From Epiperipatus broadwayi (lineage: Eukaryota; Onychophora; Udeonychophora; Euonychophora; Peripatidae): 64,000 bases of DNA. Under the pieces are notes generated by a model. It saw only the letters and a program-made list of their open reading frames with translations, did no database searches and was not told the DNA's origin. Made by a program: the position numbers and the translations under genes. Positions 37,165-49,249 of this stretch are shown one piece after another (within the stretch, counting starts at the first letter, position 1; every line of letters starts with the position of its first letter). The stretch covers positions 516,511 through 580,510 of the forward strand of contig JAQFVV010006309.1 in the NCBI GenBank assembly GCA_028023455.1, read 5' to 3'.

Positions 37165-37510
37165 TTGTCTCACTCGCAGGTGATTAAGGGATAGTTTACA
37201 TTTCAGTTTGGGTTCACACACATGTGACGTTTTGGATATATTAGCGTTTATGGCTGAGTCATACATAGCTTGGTTTACATATATAGGTGGTGGGTAAAAT
37301 CACTTGCAGGTGAGATCAAATTGCCAGTTACAAATTATTTGTTTTCTTACATATATGTATATAACTCATAGGTGATGATTTAATATTTAAGCACTTCCAT
37401 TTATGTATAGCATTTCTAATCACTCGCAGGTGATTGTAGTTTTTAGGTTACAAATACTTAATTTACTTAGCTATATATATAAGTCTATCTCTCACAGGTG
37501 ATAAAGAAAT
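37165..37510. repeat. Degenerate 60-68-bp tandem array with CAGGTG boxes
   Basis: CACTCGCAGGTGATT or close variants occur at 37171, 37301, 37421 and 37489, with a weaker ATAGGTGATG at 37368. Spacings are 130 (two units), 61, 59 and 68. The core TCACYTGCAGGTGA is almost self-complementary and contains the E-box CAGGTG. Intervening text is variable but shares GTTACAAAT. It could be a minisatellite or a regulatory array. Confidence 0.55.
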
Positions 37511-39462
37511 TATTAGATTGGAAGTTACATTTTCATGAACCTTAAAATTACTTTATACATTTAATGAATTTGCTCATGACTATCTATGCCTAGTTTATGC
37601 TATATAATGGGATTTAGATTTGCTTTAGAGTTAGTAGAAGTGAATATAAACATTTATAAAGAACATATTTTACTAAGCACGAATATTCAATATATTCTCT
37701 ATATAGCTAATATGCCTATCAAATTGGATTCAAATTCAGATCAAAGCTGAAAATAACAATTATAATGGTGGGATGAACTGATTATTGGCAGCCAGACTTC
37801 AGATACCAAGGCATATAGAAAATATACAATCTGAGTCCCTGCATCTTGTATATGTGCCTTTTTCACAGGATTTTTACCAAGTAATGGTTCCCTTTTACCG
37901 AACTCATTGCTGTGGAAATAAGAGACATTTAGTCCGGATGATCAAACAACTAATTTAAATGGGGAGTCTCATGCTCTGTTCCTGAGGATGCAGAATGGGG
38001 AGGTTCGAACCCCTTCACCATCTGAAGAAGGTAGTTGTCCAAATTAAGAGTAATGGCGTAGTCCTAACACATACAACCATTAAAGAATACAGCAACAAGT
38101 GAGTATGCCGTAGTGTTTCTTAAGGACACATATGCACCACTGACATTATATAATAAAATTAAGATGCTAAACAATAGTTTCCTTTATGAAACTACCGTAT
38201 ATCAGTTCATATCATAGTATTTGTAATTATACTATTAAGGAAAGCTTATGAATCCAATTTATAAAGCTATCTATATAGGCATTTATACTTCTAGGGAGGA
38301 TTACAGCATATTGAGGGAAATTACAATATAGAATTATAGATTATGCTGTATTTCATCACTTCAACTGAATATTGGTTAAATATTATATTTAAAGCAAATC
38401 TATCTTAGAATGATGGTAAGCTTGTAATTACATCTTAGACAAGATATTTTAACCATTTCAAAACAGAGTTTCGGTTTGTATGTCAATATACGCGAAATTA
38501 CATATAAGTATACATATGCATGAGAATACATATTTACTTCTCACTAAGGATTTACTTATGAACAAAACTCGTGTTTGAATAAATATAGCATAAACAAATA
38601 CATAATTGAAAATAATAAGATTTGGCATAGATTTAACTAAAAGAAATGTAGATTTAAAATAAGATAAGATTTCACATAAGTGAAATCTGAAATTTGGCTT
38701 TGTTTTAGCATAGTTTAAAATGGGATTTATATGACATTAGCTGAGATTTGATTGATTCAGTTTACGACAATTTTGAATTGTTTAAAATAATTGACTAAGG
38801 CAAATATTATCATTAACTTAAAAATATTAATTGAAATTTAGTTGTTATTTTAAAATAGGTCATTTTGAATTATGCGTAGCAAAAGTTATATTAAAACATT
38901 TAAAATATAGATTTTAGCAAGTTAAAACTAAATAACTTTTAATGACTCAAAATAGGATGAATACATAAAACTAAATCAATCGTAAATAAGTTCAGCAAGT
39001 AAACCAATAAATAAAATGTGTTATTAATGCAAATAATAACTCAGATAAGAAATAATAAATCAATACATAAATTAGTTAACAAATTAGTAATCAGGTATTA
39101 CTCAATTTATAGATAAATCAGGAATTAAATAACTCAATAAGTATTCAATCAGGCAAGATTTCTGGATTAAAACAAAATAAAAATTACATTTTAGAGATAA
39201 GTTTAAGTTACATTATTATTATGGCCATAGATCTTAGATTTAGCTAGCTTATAGGAAATTATGAATTTAGTTGAAAGGCATTAAAACTGAAGGAGTTTAT
39301 TACCATTATCTTCTTTTCTGGTGGCAAGCTGTTTTTCATCATCGAGGAACTTCTTTAGGTGGTGGTGGCTATTGCTGCATCTCTTCCTGCATCAGGTAGC
39401 TTCTTATCTAGGTTGAAAAGGCAAAGATTTAGCCTTCTACCCCACATATCATCATCACTCCT

Positions 39463-39650
39463 TTTGTAAGTACTTTGTTAAAATATAATGATAGAGTCTC
39501 CTTAAAGATGGCTGCAGCAGCTTATATATCAGCTCCCCCTCTCCTTCGTTTCATTTTTTTTGTAAGTACTTTGTTAAAATATAATGATAGAGTGCTTCAA
39601 AGATGGCTGCCGCAACCTTTTTATCAGACCCGCTCTTTTCAGCTTTGTTC
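39463..39650. repeat. Tandem duplication, 96-bp unit
   Basis: TTTGTAAGTACTTTGTTAAA followed by ATATAATGATAGAGT occurs at 39463 and 39559, and both units continue into AAAGATGGCTGC. The 62-codon frame across it is a product of the duplication. Confidence 0.8.
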
Positions 39651-39894
39651 TCACTATTGCTAACAAAATCGAGGAATCCTGCTGTGACTGTTTTTCTTTT
39701 AGGTCAATTTAGCCTCGGTCACTCCCAGTAATTTATTCATATTTCTAAATTTAAATCTAATTTAACCTTAAATTGAAATTGGGTCATTTTATAGCGAGAA
39801 GGATTAACTTTCCTGGTGTCATCCTTTCTAAAAAAACAAATCTAAAATATGGAAAAACATTTTGTTATATATGTAACTTGACCGTTTAATTTAG

Positions 39895-40295
39895 CAATAT
39901 ATGCAGAATTATATAACAATTTCTAATATTACTTTTAAGAATATTTTAAATAAAGAAATCGTAATGTTTAAATTCTGTTAACATTATTCTTTTAGCATAT
40001 ATATAGTCTTAAGTTACACATACAACTCGTTTTTCATTTATTTATTATCAGAAATATATATGTGCGTATCTATAGAAATTTATACATATAGATGCAATTT
40101 TCATACTATATTTTAATATACATGCACACATACACGATTAACATTAGTTAGGTTTTAATTTAGCCGGTTTTTAACATAATATTAACATGATATATGAGGA
40201 TTTGGTGGTACATATATAGAAATACTACTATAGAATATAGTAGGTGAAACAGTAAGATTGTCAAAGCTGACTGTTTCAGTATGTTATTATGCTAG
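39895..40295. other. AT-rich non-coding spacer
   Basis: No feature recognised. Confidence 0.4.
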
Positions 40296-40299
40296 TTAT

Positions 40300-40562
40300 G
40301 TAAACAGAGGGATTCAAACTCAGGATTTTCCAATCTATACTTGTTCTCCACTCCATCTCAAACAACTGACACACAGGGCTACATACATGTGAAAAAGATA
40401 GATGATCCCAATATATGCATTTCATGCAGAAGCAGCAGTCATTAGTTGGCCAGATCATAATATCCCACACATATATACAATAAGTGCTTGACTTATATTA
40501 AGATGACAATTTCTTAAACTTTAATGGATAAGCTTCAATCTTCCCATTTATTCAACTTCATG
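40300..40562 (+). mobile_element. Family A left half
   Basis: From GAGGGATTCAAACTCAGGAT through AAAAGATAGATGATCCCAAT, CATTAGTTGGCCAGATCATA and TTAATGGATAAGCTTCAATC. The inverted partner is missing. The open frame at 40276-40470 (minus) is a shadow. Confidence 0.7.
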
Positions 40563-40564
40563 CT

Positions 40565-41370
40565 GTAGTAACATTTGAGATAAATGGATGGAATAAAAAA
40601 GTTTGCTGGTGTAATATAAGGAAGAGAGGCTAAAAATCAGAGAAACTGAAATTAATTTGAAAAATCCTTCATTCTGTAGTTGACCAATAGTAGTTGACAA
40701 TGATGTTGCATTTGCATAATAGACATGCCTGTTAATTTTTTTGATTTATTCATGAATGTAACTATTGTTCTTTTTGATGCACTAAATATTCTTTGTATTA
40801 TTGACTTACTTATCGTCTTAATTGGAAATATTATAAAAGAAAAAAATATATTTTAATTAAGCTCAGATTATACATTTTATAATAAAAGCCTTTTAAAAAA
40901 CACTTAGGTCTTATTTTTTCTAATAATCAGTTTTAAAATATGATCAATAAATATGTATAAAGTGCAATTTCAAACTTTGAAAGTTTTGAATATATATATA
41001 TTAGTTTTCAACCAGTAACCACCTAAACATTCACAGTAAATATAGCAACCAAATATATATATATACAATAAAACTGTATTTGAAGACTTACATTTTTTCA
41101 ATGTTATAGCACTTGAGTTCTATTATATAAACATTAGGGTTATTATTACATTTGTAAGATGTAACTAAGTCACATTCAATTCATGATCTTCATGTAAATG
41201 GAATTAAAACTTATATGCAAGAATAATTTACGCAGTTTGAAATGACATTTCCCTATGGACATGACATGAACGCTATCTTAAAACATTACTTTTTCTCAAT
41301 ATAAATATTAGTAACAAAATATTAATTAAACAAAACAAAACAAAAAAAAGGAAATTGAAATTATATATAT
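40565..41370. other. AT-rich non-coding stretch
   Basis: No gene signal. TA tracts lie near 40992-41000 and 41055-41064, and a (TA)n hairpin at 41362-41385 abuts the pogo-like remnant. Confidence 0.4.
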
Positions 41371-41642
41371 ATATAATTTCAATTTTAAGATGCACTTTTT
41401 TTTCAAATTTTGGACCTATAAAAGAGGTGTATCTCTTAAATTTGAAATAAATTTTTTAAACTTATTTATGCAGATCTTTGCTTTGTGCTATACATGCACA
41501 TAGTATTATGATTGATATCCTTGTGTAAAATAATGTGTTAAATCTTTCTTAAACAAAAGAAAAAAGATTTAACACTATATGTCAATATTTTTGGGATTAG
41601 CTTTAACTCCTCTCACATTGCTACTTTTAACATTATTATACC

Positions 41643-41825
41643 AATTTTATTATTATTTTATCAAGAAATCTGTACTGAATAACCTTTAGAATTTTTTTAA
41701 ACTAATACCAGTAAATCAATAAGATTTATTTTGAGTGAATCTTTTAAAGTTATTTTGCTGATTTTATCATTATTTTATCAAGAAAACTGTATTCAATAAC
41801 CTTTTAGAATTTTTTTGCAACTAAT
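41643..41825. repeat. Tandem duplication, about 117-bp unit
   Basis: TTTATCAAGAAATCTGTACT followed by GAATAACCTTTAGAATTTTTTT at 41658 recurs as TTTATCAAGAAAACTGTATT and CAATAACCTTTTAGAATTTTTTT at 41774. Moderate divergence. Confidence 0.65.
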
Positions 41826-42139
41826 AAATCAATACTCCCATCCAATGTGGTGATTGGTTGTTTCTTGTTTTACACACAAGAGATAGTCTGTCAAAAATTT
41901 TGACAGTTTTAATATTTTTATCTTGAATTTCAAAGTGAAAACATATGTTTTAGAATCTTTTTTTACACATTGGTAAATTTTTTTCAGAAAATTTGTGAAA
42001 ATATTAATTATTTTAGAAGAATGATTCAGATTTTAATATAGAAAACTTTTACACAAAAGCAAATTGACTAAGAAATTATAACACTTGGCTGCAATTTATC
42101 ATAAAATTGGATAACATTAAGATTAAACTAAAAACAAAA

Positions 42140-42475
42140 AATAGTGATCTGGCGATAATACCAGAAAATACAATTTGTAAACTCCAATCACTTGATGTAC
42201 CTATTAACAAACCCTTTACAGATAGAATGAGAACCATTATGAAGCATGGTTAAATCAAGAAAATCATTCTTTGACACAAACTGATTAAATAAAATGAGCT
42301 TCATCTTTTACAATAGCTTAGTGGGTTTTGCAGTCTTGGAAAGATATCTCTAAAAAAAATTATCAAATTTTTTTCTTAAAATGTTGCATTGCTAATATAT
42401 TCCCTGGAGGAATAGTGAAGATGACAATTTAAGTTCTGAAAGTGAAGATGTTGAAAGTATTAGATCAGTTTCTAT
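42140..42475 (+). pseudogene. pogo/Tigger transposase C-terminal fragment
   Basis: The frame from 42140 reads NSDLAIIPENTICKLQSLDV then PINKPFTDRMRTIMKHG and a stop at 42248. This matches the pogo/Tigger DDE-domain block 'IPGGLTSVLQPLDVSINKPFKDRLR'. Downstream in broken frames, KISLKKIIKFF, then (after a frameshift) EDDNLSSESEDVESIR matches the family's 'KISxEIIxKSFK...DGTEDD' acidic C-terminus. It is inactive. The catalytic upstream part is not recognisable. Confidence 0.7.
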
Positions 42476-42604
42476 TTAAGTAAATAAAAATGTTCCTTAT
42501 TTTTCAATAAAATCGTTCTAATTTTTTCCCCAAATTTTCCACCTAAAATCCTACTGTGTCTTAAATTCAGGATCATCTTCAATCGAAGTAATACAGGATA
42601 ATAA

Positions 42605-42940
42605 AAAAGTCTTAAAAAATTATTACAGAAAAGTAGATGAGTGTCCAGTATATATTTTAGAATAATATGAGAAATAAATTCAATAAATGATCATATATCT
42701 ACATCACCTCAAATTTTTCAAAATTGTGCTCACCACTTGTGAGTCCACTTCAATGATACAATCCTCATTTATACTTTCTCTAGTGATCTAAATTTTTGGT
42801 TTGTTGAATCAATTTTGCCACTCTATGATGCTCTTCAATTATTTTTGTGATTTTATCCCATTTACTTTATTGTAAAGAATATAAATTGTTTTATTTTACA
42901 GTTACCATTTTCATGCAGTTTAAAAGAACAAGTTTTTAAA
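42605..42940. other. AT-rich non-coding spacer
   Basis: No feature recognised. Confidence 0.4.
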
Positions 42941-42945
42941 TTTTT

Positions 42946-43030
42946 TTTTCATGTGTCATAGCATAGGCTGGGATGCAAACCTGCTAACCTGGACAATTGC
43001 TTGTAAGGCTGCTGTGCTGATCTCTCGACC
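42946..43030 (-). mobile_element. Compact tRNA-derived SINE, second copy
   Basis: Minus strand: TGGTCGAGAGATCAGCACAG (box A), AGCCTTACAAGCAATTGTCC, CAGGTTTGCATCCC (box B), CTATGACACATG and an A-run. Same limits as the copy at 10030-10121, with about 15 differences. The two together define the element as about 85-92 bases. Confidence 0.75.
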
Positions 43031-43034
43031 AAAT

Positions 43035-46000
43035 TATTGTGGAATCACTTTTTTTTAAAAAAAAAAAACAACAACATTTAGATCACGTATGATAGCTACT
43101 AAAAACTAGGAGAAACTTTTGTTTTTTAACTAAAAACTTTCCACAAAATGGTCTATAATTCATTTCCTTTAGACAAATTTATTTTTATATTGAGGAATGA
43201 TCCCCCACAAAAATTATGAAAAGCCTATCTTTACACACATACAGACTATATATATACACACACAAACTATAATTTAATCTACAAGTGCCAAATTTCTTAT
43301 GTTCATACATTTGACACCATCCATTTTAAATTTAGAATGAAAAACTTTTTTTTTCTCTAATACATATTAAATAATTAAAATTTTTTAAAGCTTTAGTTAA
43401 ACAAACGCATTTGGTACGTCTACAATAATTAAAAATGCAGCCCAGGAACCACTACTATTTATTTAATACAATACTGATATATAACAATCATTAGGGATCA
43501 CTCCACCAAGATTAAAACATAATTCATTATATATGTTTAATACTGATATATATTTTAAATCTTTGCTTCTAATTTTTATTAGTATGTAAGCAGATAATCT
43601 TATTATATTTTTTTATCTAGCTTTTTAATAATATTTTTTTTATTTAATTAGAAATCAAGAAAAAAGACAAACAGTTTTAATAAGAATACGACGTAATCTT
43701 CTTAACTATTTTAACTGTTTGAATTTATGTTTAAACTTTCAAAAACGCCCCAGCAATTTAATAAACTATTCCTAATTCTTTATTAAAGCAAGAGTTATTA
43801 ATAATAACTGTAATATCTATAATAGTGGAGAAGCAAAAAATATAAATTATGAAATTAAATTTTTAACTTATAAGTAATGTGCAAACTTTGCTTGATATGA
43901 TTTATCAAGAACTGAATGTTAGGGTTGTCCTTATTTTCAAAGCAAGAAAAATTATAATTGAACAGAGGAGAAAGAGTTACTGTGAGATTTAACTTCAATT
44001 CTTAAAATGCTTAGATATATCAATAAAAGTCTGATGATTTTAAAAATTTATTTGCATAATGATATTTGTATTTATTTTATCAATGCTTACCTTTTAATAT
44101 TAAAGTTACAAATAACAGAGGTAAAAAAGCTTTTAATCTTTTCTGGATATTGTTATTATATTATTAAATTAAAACAATGATTTCCAATCTGAAAATAAAT
44201 CATCACATATTAGGTTATAAGATAAAGATTGAACTTGAAAAATTATGCATATGTCAATAGTGTAAGATGAGATACAAGTCAAAAGTTGTGCCATTAATTA
44301 AACATCATGATGAGTTAATCCAAAGATGTTTTTATTATTATTTAACCTTGCAAAAGCCCTGATCCATTGTTTTATTATTTTGGTAAACTGTGGAGGATCT
44401 CTTTTGGCAAAAGGTGGGGAGTTTACCAGTAAACAATGTCTCATGAACATGCTACTGCAGAGCAAATATTGGCAGCAAAACCTCACATGCTCATTATTTG
44501 CTCTTCTCTGCTTTGCAAACATTTAGGGCTATCACAGTGGTATTGGGGTGTGTATATATATATAAGTGGAAGCTGCTGGCCATCTTATGACCAGTATTTA
44601 AAGAGTGATTTTTTCAGGATCTCTTTTCTTTTTGTCATCATTTAAGCTGTAAATTAATTTTCCAATTGAAGTATTATCAGTTTTGAATTTGTGGTTGAAG
44701 CACTTGCAATACAAAATATAAATAGTGACATACCATTATGAATTTATCAGGACACGCATAACACTTTAATTCAGAATAGTTAGAAGGTACTGACTGTTTT
44801 CAAATAAATAAAAGTTGGTAATACTGTGACAAATAAAGAAGATATGAAATTTTTGTATATAGAAAATGAAGGCTTTTCTAAGCTACACTATATAGTGTGT
44901 GAAAAAATATTATCTAATGGTAGCATAAAACCATTTTTACTTTCACAGTATTTATAAACACATTTCAGCTACACAAATAATAGTTTTTTGTCTTCATCTA
45001 CTGAAGCATCAGTGTATGACATCACTCTTATCATCATCTAAAAATAATGATAATGATATGTTTGAAGCTTTCTATTGTATTATTCATATTGCTAGATATA
45101 ATAAAACTGTAGCTCAGAATTAAATTTTTTTGTATGTAAAATATGTAATTCTTTTCATGTTAAAAGAACATATGAAAAAAAAAATCACATTATGTCAGAT
45201 AATACTGAGATGATAGTAATAAGCGGGATTAAAGTAGCACATTCTTTGTTGTTCAAATCGACAAAAGTGCAGATGTTTTTTATCTTATTGTTTTGCTTAT
45301 TATTGTCAGGATTTGAAAGACAGGGAAGTTGAAAAAACCTTTTGCTTTGCCATCCTCTTTCAGAGCATATAATGGTGAGGATATACTGAATATCACTAAT
45401 TATTATTTTAAAGTAACATGTTGGGACTATCAACTGAGAGAAAAGATTGCATCAAGTTTTACTTCTGTATTTATATTCATATCATGAGTATCTCAAATAT
45501 ATCCTGAATCAACTCTGCATTTACAGGTCTAAGCATATCTCTCAGGTATTATAAGTCATTTTTGAAGAAGATAGTTATCTGATTAATTTACTAAACTGGT
45601 TAATTTTATAAAATCAAGATTCGTAATTTTGAGCATTTTCAAATTATTGTGTAAAAAAATGATAAGTCATCAATCAATCTCAGTCATTCATACAGAAAAT
45701 GTCTCTCTTTCACGATAAAGTTGTCCCATTAACTGCTCAAATTTAGACATGCGGACCAGTTTTTTTTTAAAAAACATAGAAACTTATTTCAGGATACACT
45801 ATTGTGATTGACTTCAGATACTTATACACACATTAGATATTTTTCTTCAAACCAACAGTTTAAATTTGTCACTTTATGGTAGTTGTTCACCATAAAATAC
45901 CATTAGGGGTGGGTTATATTGATATAATGGGTTTTTTCTTTTTGTTTTTTATACATTAAAATAGATTTGTACTTAGATGATGTAAAAAGGAAGAATAAAT

Positions 46001-46970
46001 CAAAAAAGTTTGGGATAAGATGATGATGTAAGTAAAATATAATTATGTATGGCTAATATTTTTTATTATGAGGGATATGAAATGTTATTAATATAAGAAA
46101 GATAATTTATGTTGTTAAATGTATTTTTTGTTTGTAAATCCTTGAAAATAAATGTAATGATGTAAAACAGGTGAAACATTGGAAAGTGTATGTTAAAATA
46201 TTATACATGTGTCTTCATTGTTAATTATGAAAATAAGGTTTTTTTGGAAGGAAAAAAAGATTATGCATTTATTTATATATTTTATGATAAGTTCAAAAAC
46301 AATTTTTTAAGTTTCAGACATAAATGTATGATTAAAATTTTTTTGAATGACATGTACTAAAAAGACTAACATGAGATATTTCCAGTTTTACACAATTTTC
46401 TATCTGAAAATAAATTATCACTCTCAAAATAAGTGAGAAAATAATTGGACTCTTGAAATGGTTAAAGTCATCATTTGAGAAGTATTTCCTCAAAATATAA
46501 AGAAGAGAACATTGGATTGCAAATCTAGTTGAAAACAATATTTCCAAGTTATCATCAATCAAAAAAAAAAAAAGCTAATCAAACTATTGACTGATACTAT
46601 TTAAAACCTGAAAAAAAAAAAAAAAAAACTATTTGGACAGGCGTCAACAAAGAATATGAACAATATTATGATAAGTTGCATAAATTTCTCTAAGCTCTTT
46701 ACAATTATAGTGCTAATGGAGAGAATTTTCACTTCTTATACCTTTATAAAAATAAATACCATAATAAATTAAGGTAGTTTTAGATTTAAGACTGTATCTT
46801 ACATCAGTTGAACTTGATTGCAAATAACATTCATAAACAGCGGATGATACTAAACATTTACTTTGTATATTTTATAAATATTAGTATCAAAGCAATATAT
46901 ATATATATATATATTGATTGTTTCAGCTTATTACATTCAAAATGAGTATTTCTACTTTCTCTAATGCTAC
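43035..46970. other. AT-rich stretch without a supported gene
   Basis: Includes a less AT-rich patch at 44290-44650 with overlapping open frames on both strands (44298-44522 minus, 44326-44526 and 44436-44645 plus). None has a motif I recognise, and two-strand openness points to low stop density rather than coding. The frame at 45185-45433 (minus, 82 codons, with CLSNPDNNKQ) is also unrecognised. A (TA)n tract is at 46895-46914 and A-runs are at 46561-46573 and 46612-46628. Confidence 0.45.
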
Positions 46971-46974
46971 TAAT

Positions 46975-47900
46975 TGTAAGCTTGAGTATTCAATAATTAT
47001 CAGATGATAGTACAATTTAATAATTTCTAATCCAAGGCTGGATTCTGGCTTTTGTCTTTATCAATGAGAATTTGGTATTCAAAAATAGAACTAATTTTGT
47101 TACTAAAGCTCATTATAGATGGTGCTAGAATACATACAGAAAAAAGTGCTTTTATTTATTGTACTTTTAACACAATCTTTATTGATGCAAAATATGTTTA
47201 CACATTTTAAATCTGAATACAGTCCAACAACTTCACACCACAATGATTACAATTTATTCATAGACCAATTCCAAGCCCACACTCATGACACTAAAATCAG
47301 AAAAAACTTACTTTGAACTGTCCATTTTTAAGTCCTAAAGTTTATCTCCATCACCATATTGTCACAGTGATAGGCCTTGAACTCTTAACTCTCCACTAGT
47401 ATCAACATTATTGTTATATTGGAGTTTAAAGCTTGATTAGGCTCCATGTGGTCTCAGCTATGTTTGGTGGGGCAATTGCTTGGTCTCTATCCTTAATCTT
47501 TCCATTTTTATTGCAAAATATTGAATCCAATCTGTCAGACAACTGATTGAAATATAGGTGACATCTTATACACCAAAGGGCAAATAAGTTAAAAGAATCT
47601 AATGTATTGGTATTAACATTAGAGCAGAGCTAAAAATGGTCTACTAAAATATAATTATTAACCTGGTATCACATCTATACAAATACATGAACAGGTTGGC
47701 TCAGATTCAAAACTTTAGAACATTTTAAATATCAGGCTATTACTGGATAATAAAAAAGAGAGAAAAATTAATTGGGGTTGTCAGATGCATAACTGCCTTC
47801 GTTTTAGATTTGAATCTCAAGTTCTCATAAATAAAATCAAAAGCTAGAAAGTAGCCTTAGATAAGAGAGATTATTATACGACCATCTGGTAATCACCGAT
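46975..47900. repeat. Diverged inverted-repeat segment
   Basis: GGCTTTTGTCTTTATCAATG AGAA-type text at 47048-47080 is inverted at about 47820-47860 (TTCTCATAAATAAAATCAAA, AGCT). A third relative is at 34930-35015 (CTTGCCTTTATTAATGAGAA). The interior holds a 65-codon frame at 47119-47316 without motif and CA-rich text. It is probably an old foldback element. Limits are uncertain. Confidence 0.4.
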
Positions 47901-47904
47901 TTCT

Positions 47905-48525
47905 CAACTTTATAATAGATGGTATTCCAGTAGAGAAATAAATACATTTAAAACAAATTAATTTTTTTCATAAATCAATTAAAGTAATAAACTAAGTTAT
48001 TAATTAATGTAATGTATTTTTTATTTTTTTAAAGTAATATTTTGCATTTATTTGATTGTTTTTGGAATTTTAAATGTAAATATTTTTATTTCCTAGGCTA
48101 ATCTTTGTTGTAGAGTAAATGGGGAATGCATTGTCATTTGTATGTTATGTATATGTGAAATAAGTTGTTAAATAATTATTTTACTTTAAATATCTTAAGT
48201 ATGACACATCATAAAGAAATGAGATATTCAATTAATTTTTTTTTTTGGTAGGGGTAAAAAAAAACCCTATACATATATAGAAGTCTAAAACTAAATATTG
48301 ATTTTTTTCACTTTACTGTTCATTCTATAAATTTCTTAGGAGAGATTTTTTTCTTGAAAAAAATATGTCTATAAAACTATATAATAGTATATATTTATTA
48401 AGTTATATTATTATTTAAGTCAGATTAAATTGTTATAAATGTTGATATTTTAAGACTACAAATTATAATACAAGAATAAGGAAATAACTTTATCTTTCTT
48501 ACTGCATTGCCAAATCCATATAATA
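47905..48525. other. AT-rich non-coding spacer
   Basis: No feature recognised. Confidence 0.4.
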
Positions 48526-48527
48526 TA

Positions 48528-48775
48528 ATATCATCTATGTTCTTTATTACTTTTTACAATGCTTTTTTACAATCCACTATTGATGGTTTCGATTGCCCCA
48601 GAAATCTTCTTCATTATTACTTTTTACAATGTTTTTTTACAATCCACTATTGACAGTTTCGATTGACCCAGAAATCTTCTTCATTATCTGAAGAAGATTT
48701 CTGGGGCAATCGAAAACATCAATAGTAGGTTTTAAAAAACATTGTAAAAAGTAATAAAGAACATAGATGATATTA
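48528..48775. repeat. Palindrome with duplicated left arm and hammerhead-like word
   Basis: Two direct copies of an arm (48540-48614 and 48615-48685: ACTTTTTACAATGCTTTTTT, then GATGGTTTCGATTGCCCCAG) are followed by one inverted copy (48686-48775). The right arm reads CTGAAGAAGATTTCTGGGGC then AATCGAAAAC (48688-48717), the same CTGAWGA-stem-GAAA order as at 23287. The left arms, read on the minus strand, end CGAAACCATC, like the 23-kb palindrome. Confidence 0.75.
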
Positions 48776-48779
48776 ATAT

Positions 48780-49245
48780 TAATAAGAAAATAACTTGGAC
48801 TAACTAATTGTTATTAGTTTAAAAATCTGAAGATGTAATAAGTAAATATGAATACCAGAAGTTTACTATCTATAGGAAAATATTTATTGCTAAACTCAAG
48901 AGTATCAAAAAGAATGCTTCTATAAAATTTAAACAAATTTCACAAAAAGAAATTTTATAACTTATGGAAAGCATTATTGGAGAAACAGCAGCTTAATTTA
49001 TTGCTAAGCATACATATATCTAAGAAAATATATTATATATATATATATTACCTTACAAGAATCATAAAAAAAGAAAATTATATATAATACACTTTAATTA
49101 CTAAATATAAACGAACTTAATGAAATAATGTTTTAACTTTGGAAAAAGTGTAAATAATAATACTATGACGTATATATATGTCTTAAATGGTCAATCTTAA
49201 TTTTAAAAAAAATATTTTTATAAATTTTGCTTTGTAATATAAAGT
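48780..49245. other. AT-rich non-coding spacer
   Basis: TA tract near 49033-49049. No other feature seen. Confidence 0.4.
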
Positions 49246-49249
49246 AATA

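Larger units (their letters stand above)
36713..39892. mobile_element. Possible 3.2-kb composite element opening TGTAACGGTCA
   Basis: The left end TTGTAACGGTCAAATATGTA continues to ATAACAAAAT. The right end, reverse-complemented, reads AAACGGTCAAGTTACAT then ATAACAAAAT, so imperfect inverted termini are possible. It contains GC-richer patches (36760-36930, 37900-38110, 39300-39670), a tandem array (37165-37510), a 96-bp duplication (39463-39650) and a TCTGAAGAAGG word at 38020. No protein signature. Compare 17726-20060. Confidence 0.3.
41385..42600 (+). mobile_element. pogo/Tigger-like DNA transposon remnant
   Basis: Ends resemble Tigger-type termini rich in 'GTGTCTTA...TTTG' words: left AAAAGAGGTGTATCTCTTAAATTTG near 41420 in shortened form (GAGGTGTATCTCTTAAATTT), right TACTGTGTCTTAAATTCAGG at 42552 with ATCATCTTCAATCGAAG beyond it. 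Between them lies the C-terminal part of a pogo-type transposase (listed). Outer limits are approximate and much of the N-terminal coding region has been lost or scrambled, including a 117-bp duplication at 41643-41825. Confidence 0.6.

Noticed and set aside
37171-37500. CRISPR array
   Set aside because: The repeat is short and degenerate, spacers are not unique-length, and the sequence is eukaryotic. A tandem minisatellite explains it.
44298-44645. Overlapping open frames on both strands in a less AT-rich patch
   Set aside because: No recognisable motif in any frame. Openness on both strands is explained by locally fewer stop codons, and no splice or promoter context supports an exon.
45185-45433. 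82-codon minus-strand frame with CLSNPDNNKQ
   Set aside because: Considered as a transposase scrap, but no catalytic or zinc-binding pattern and no terminal repeats around it.
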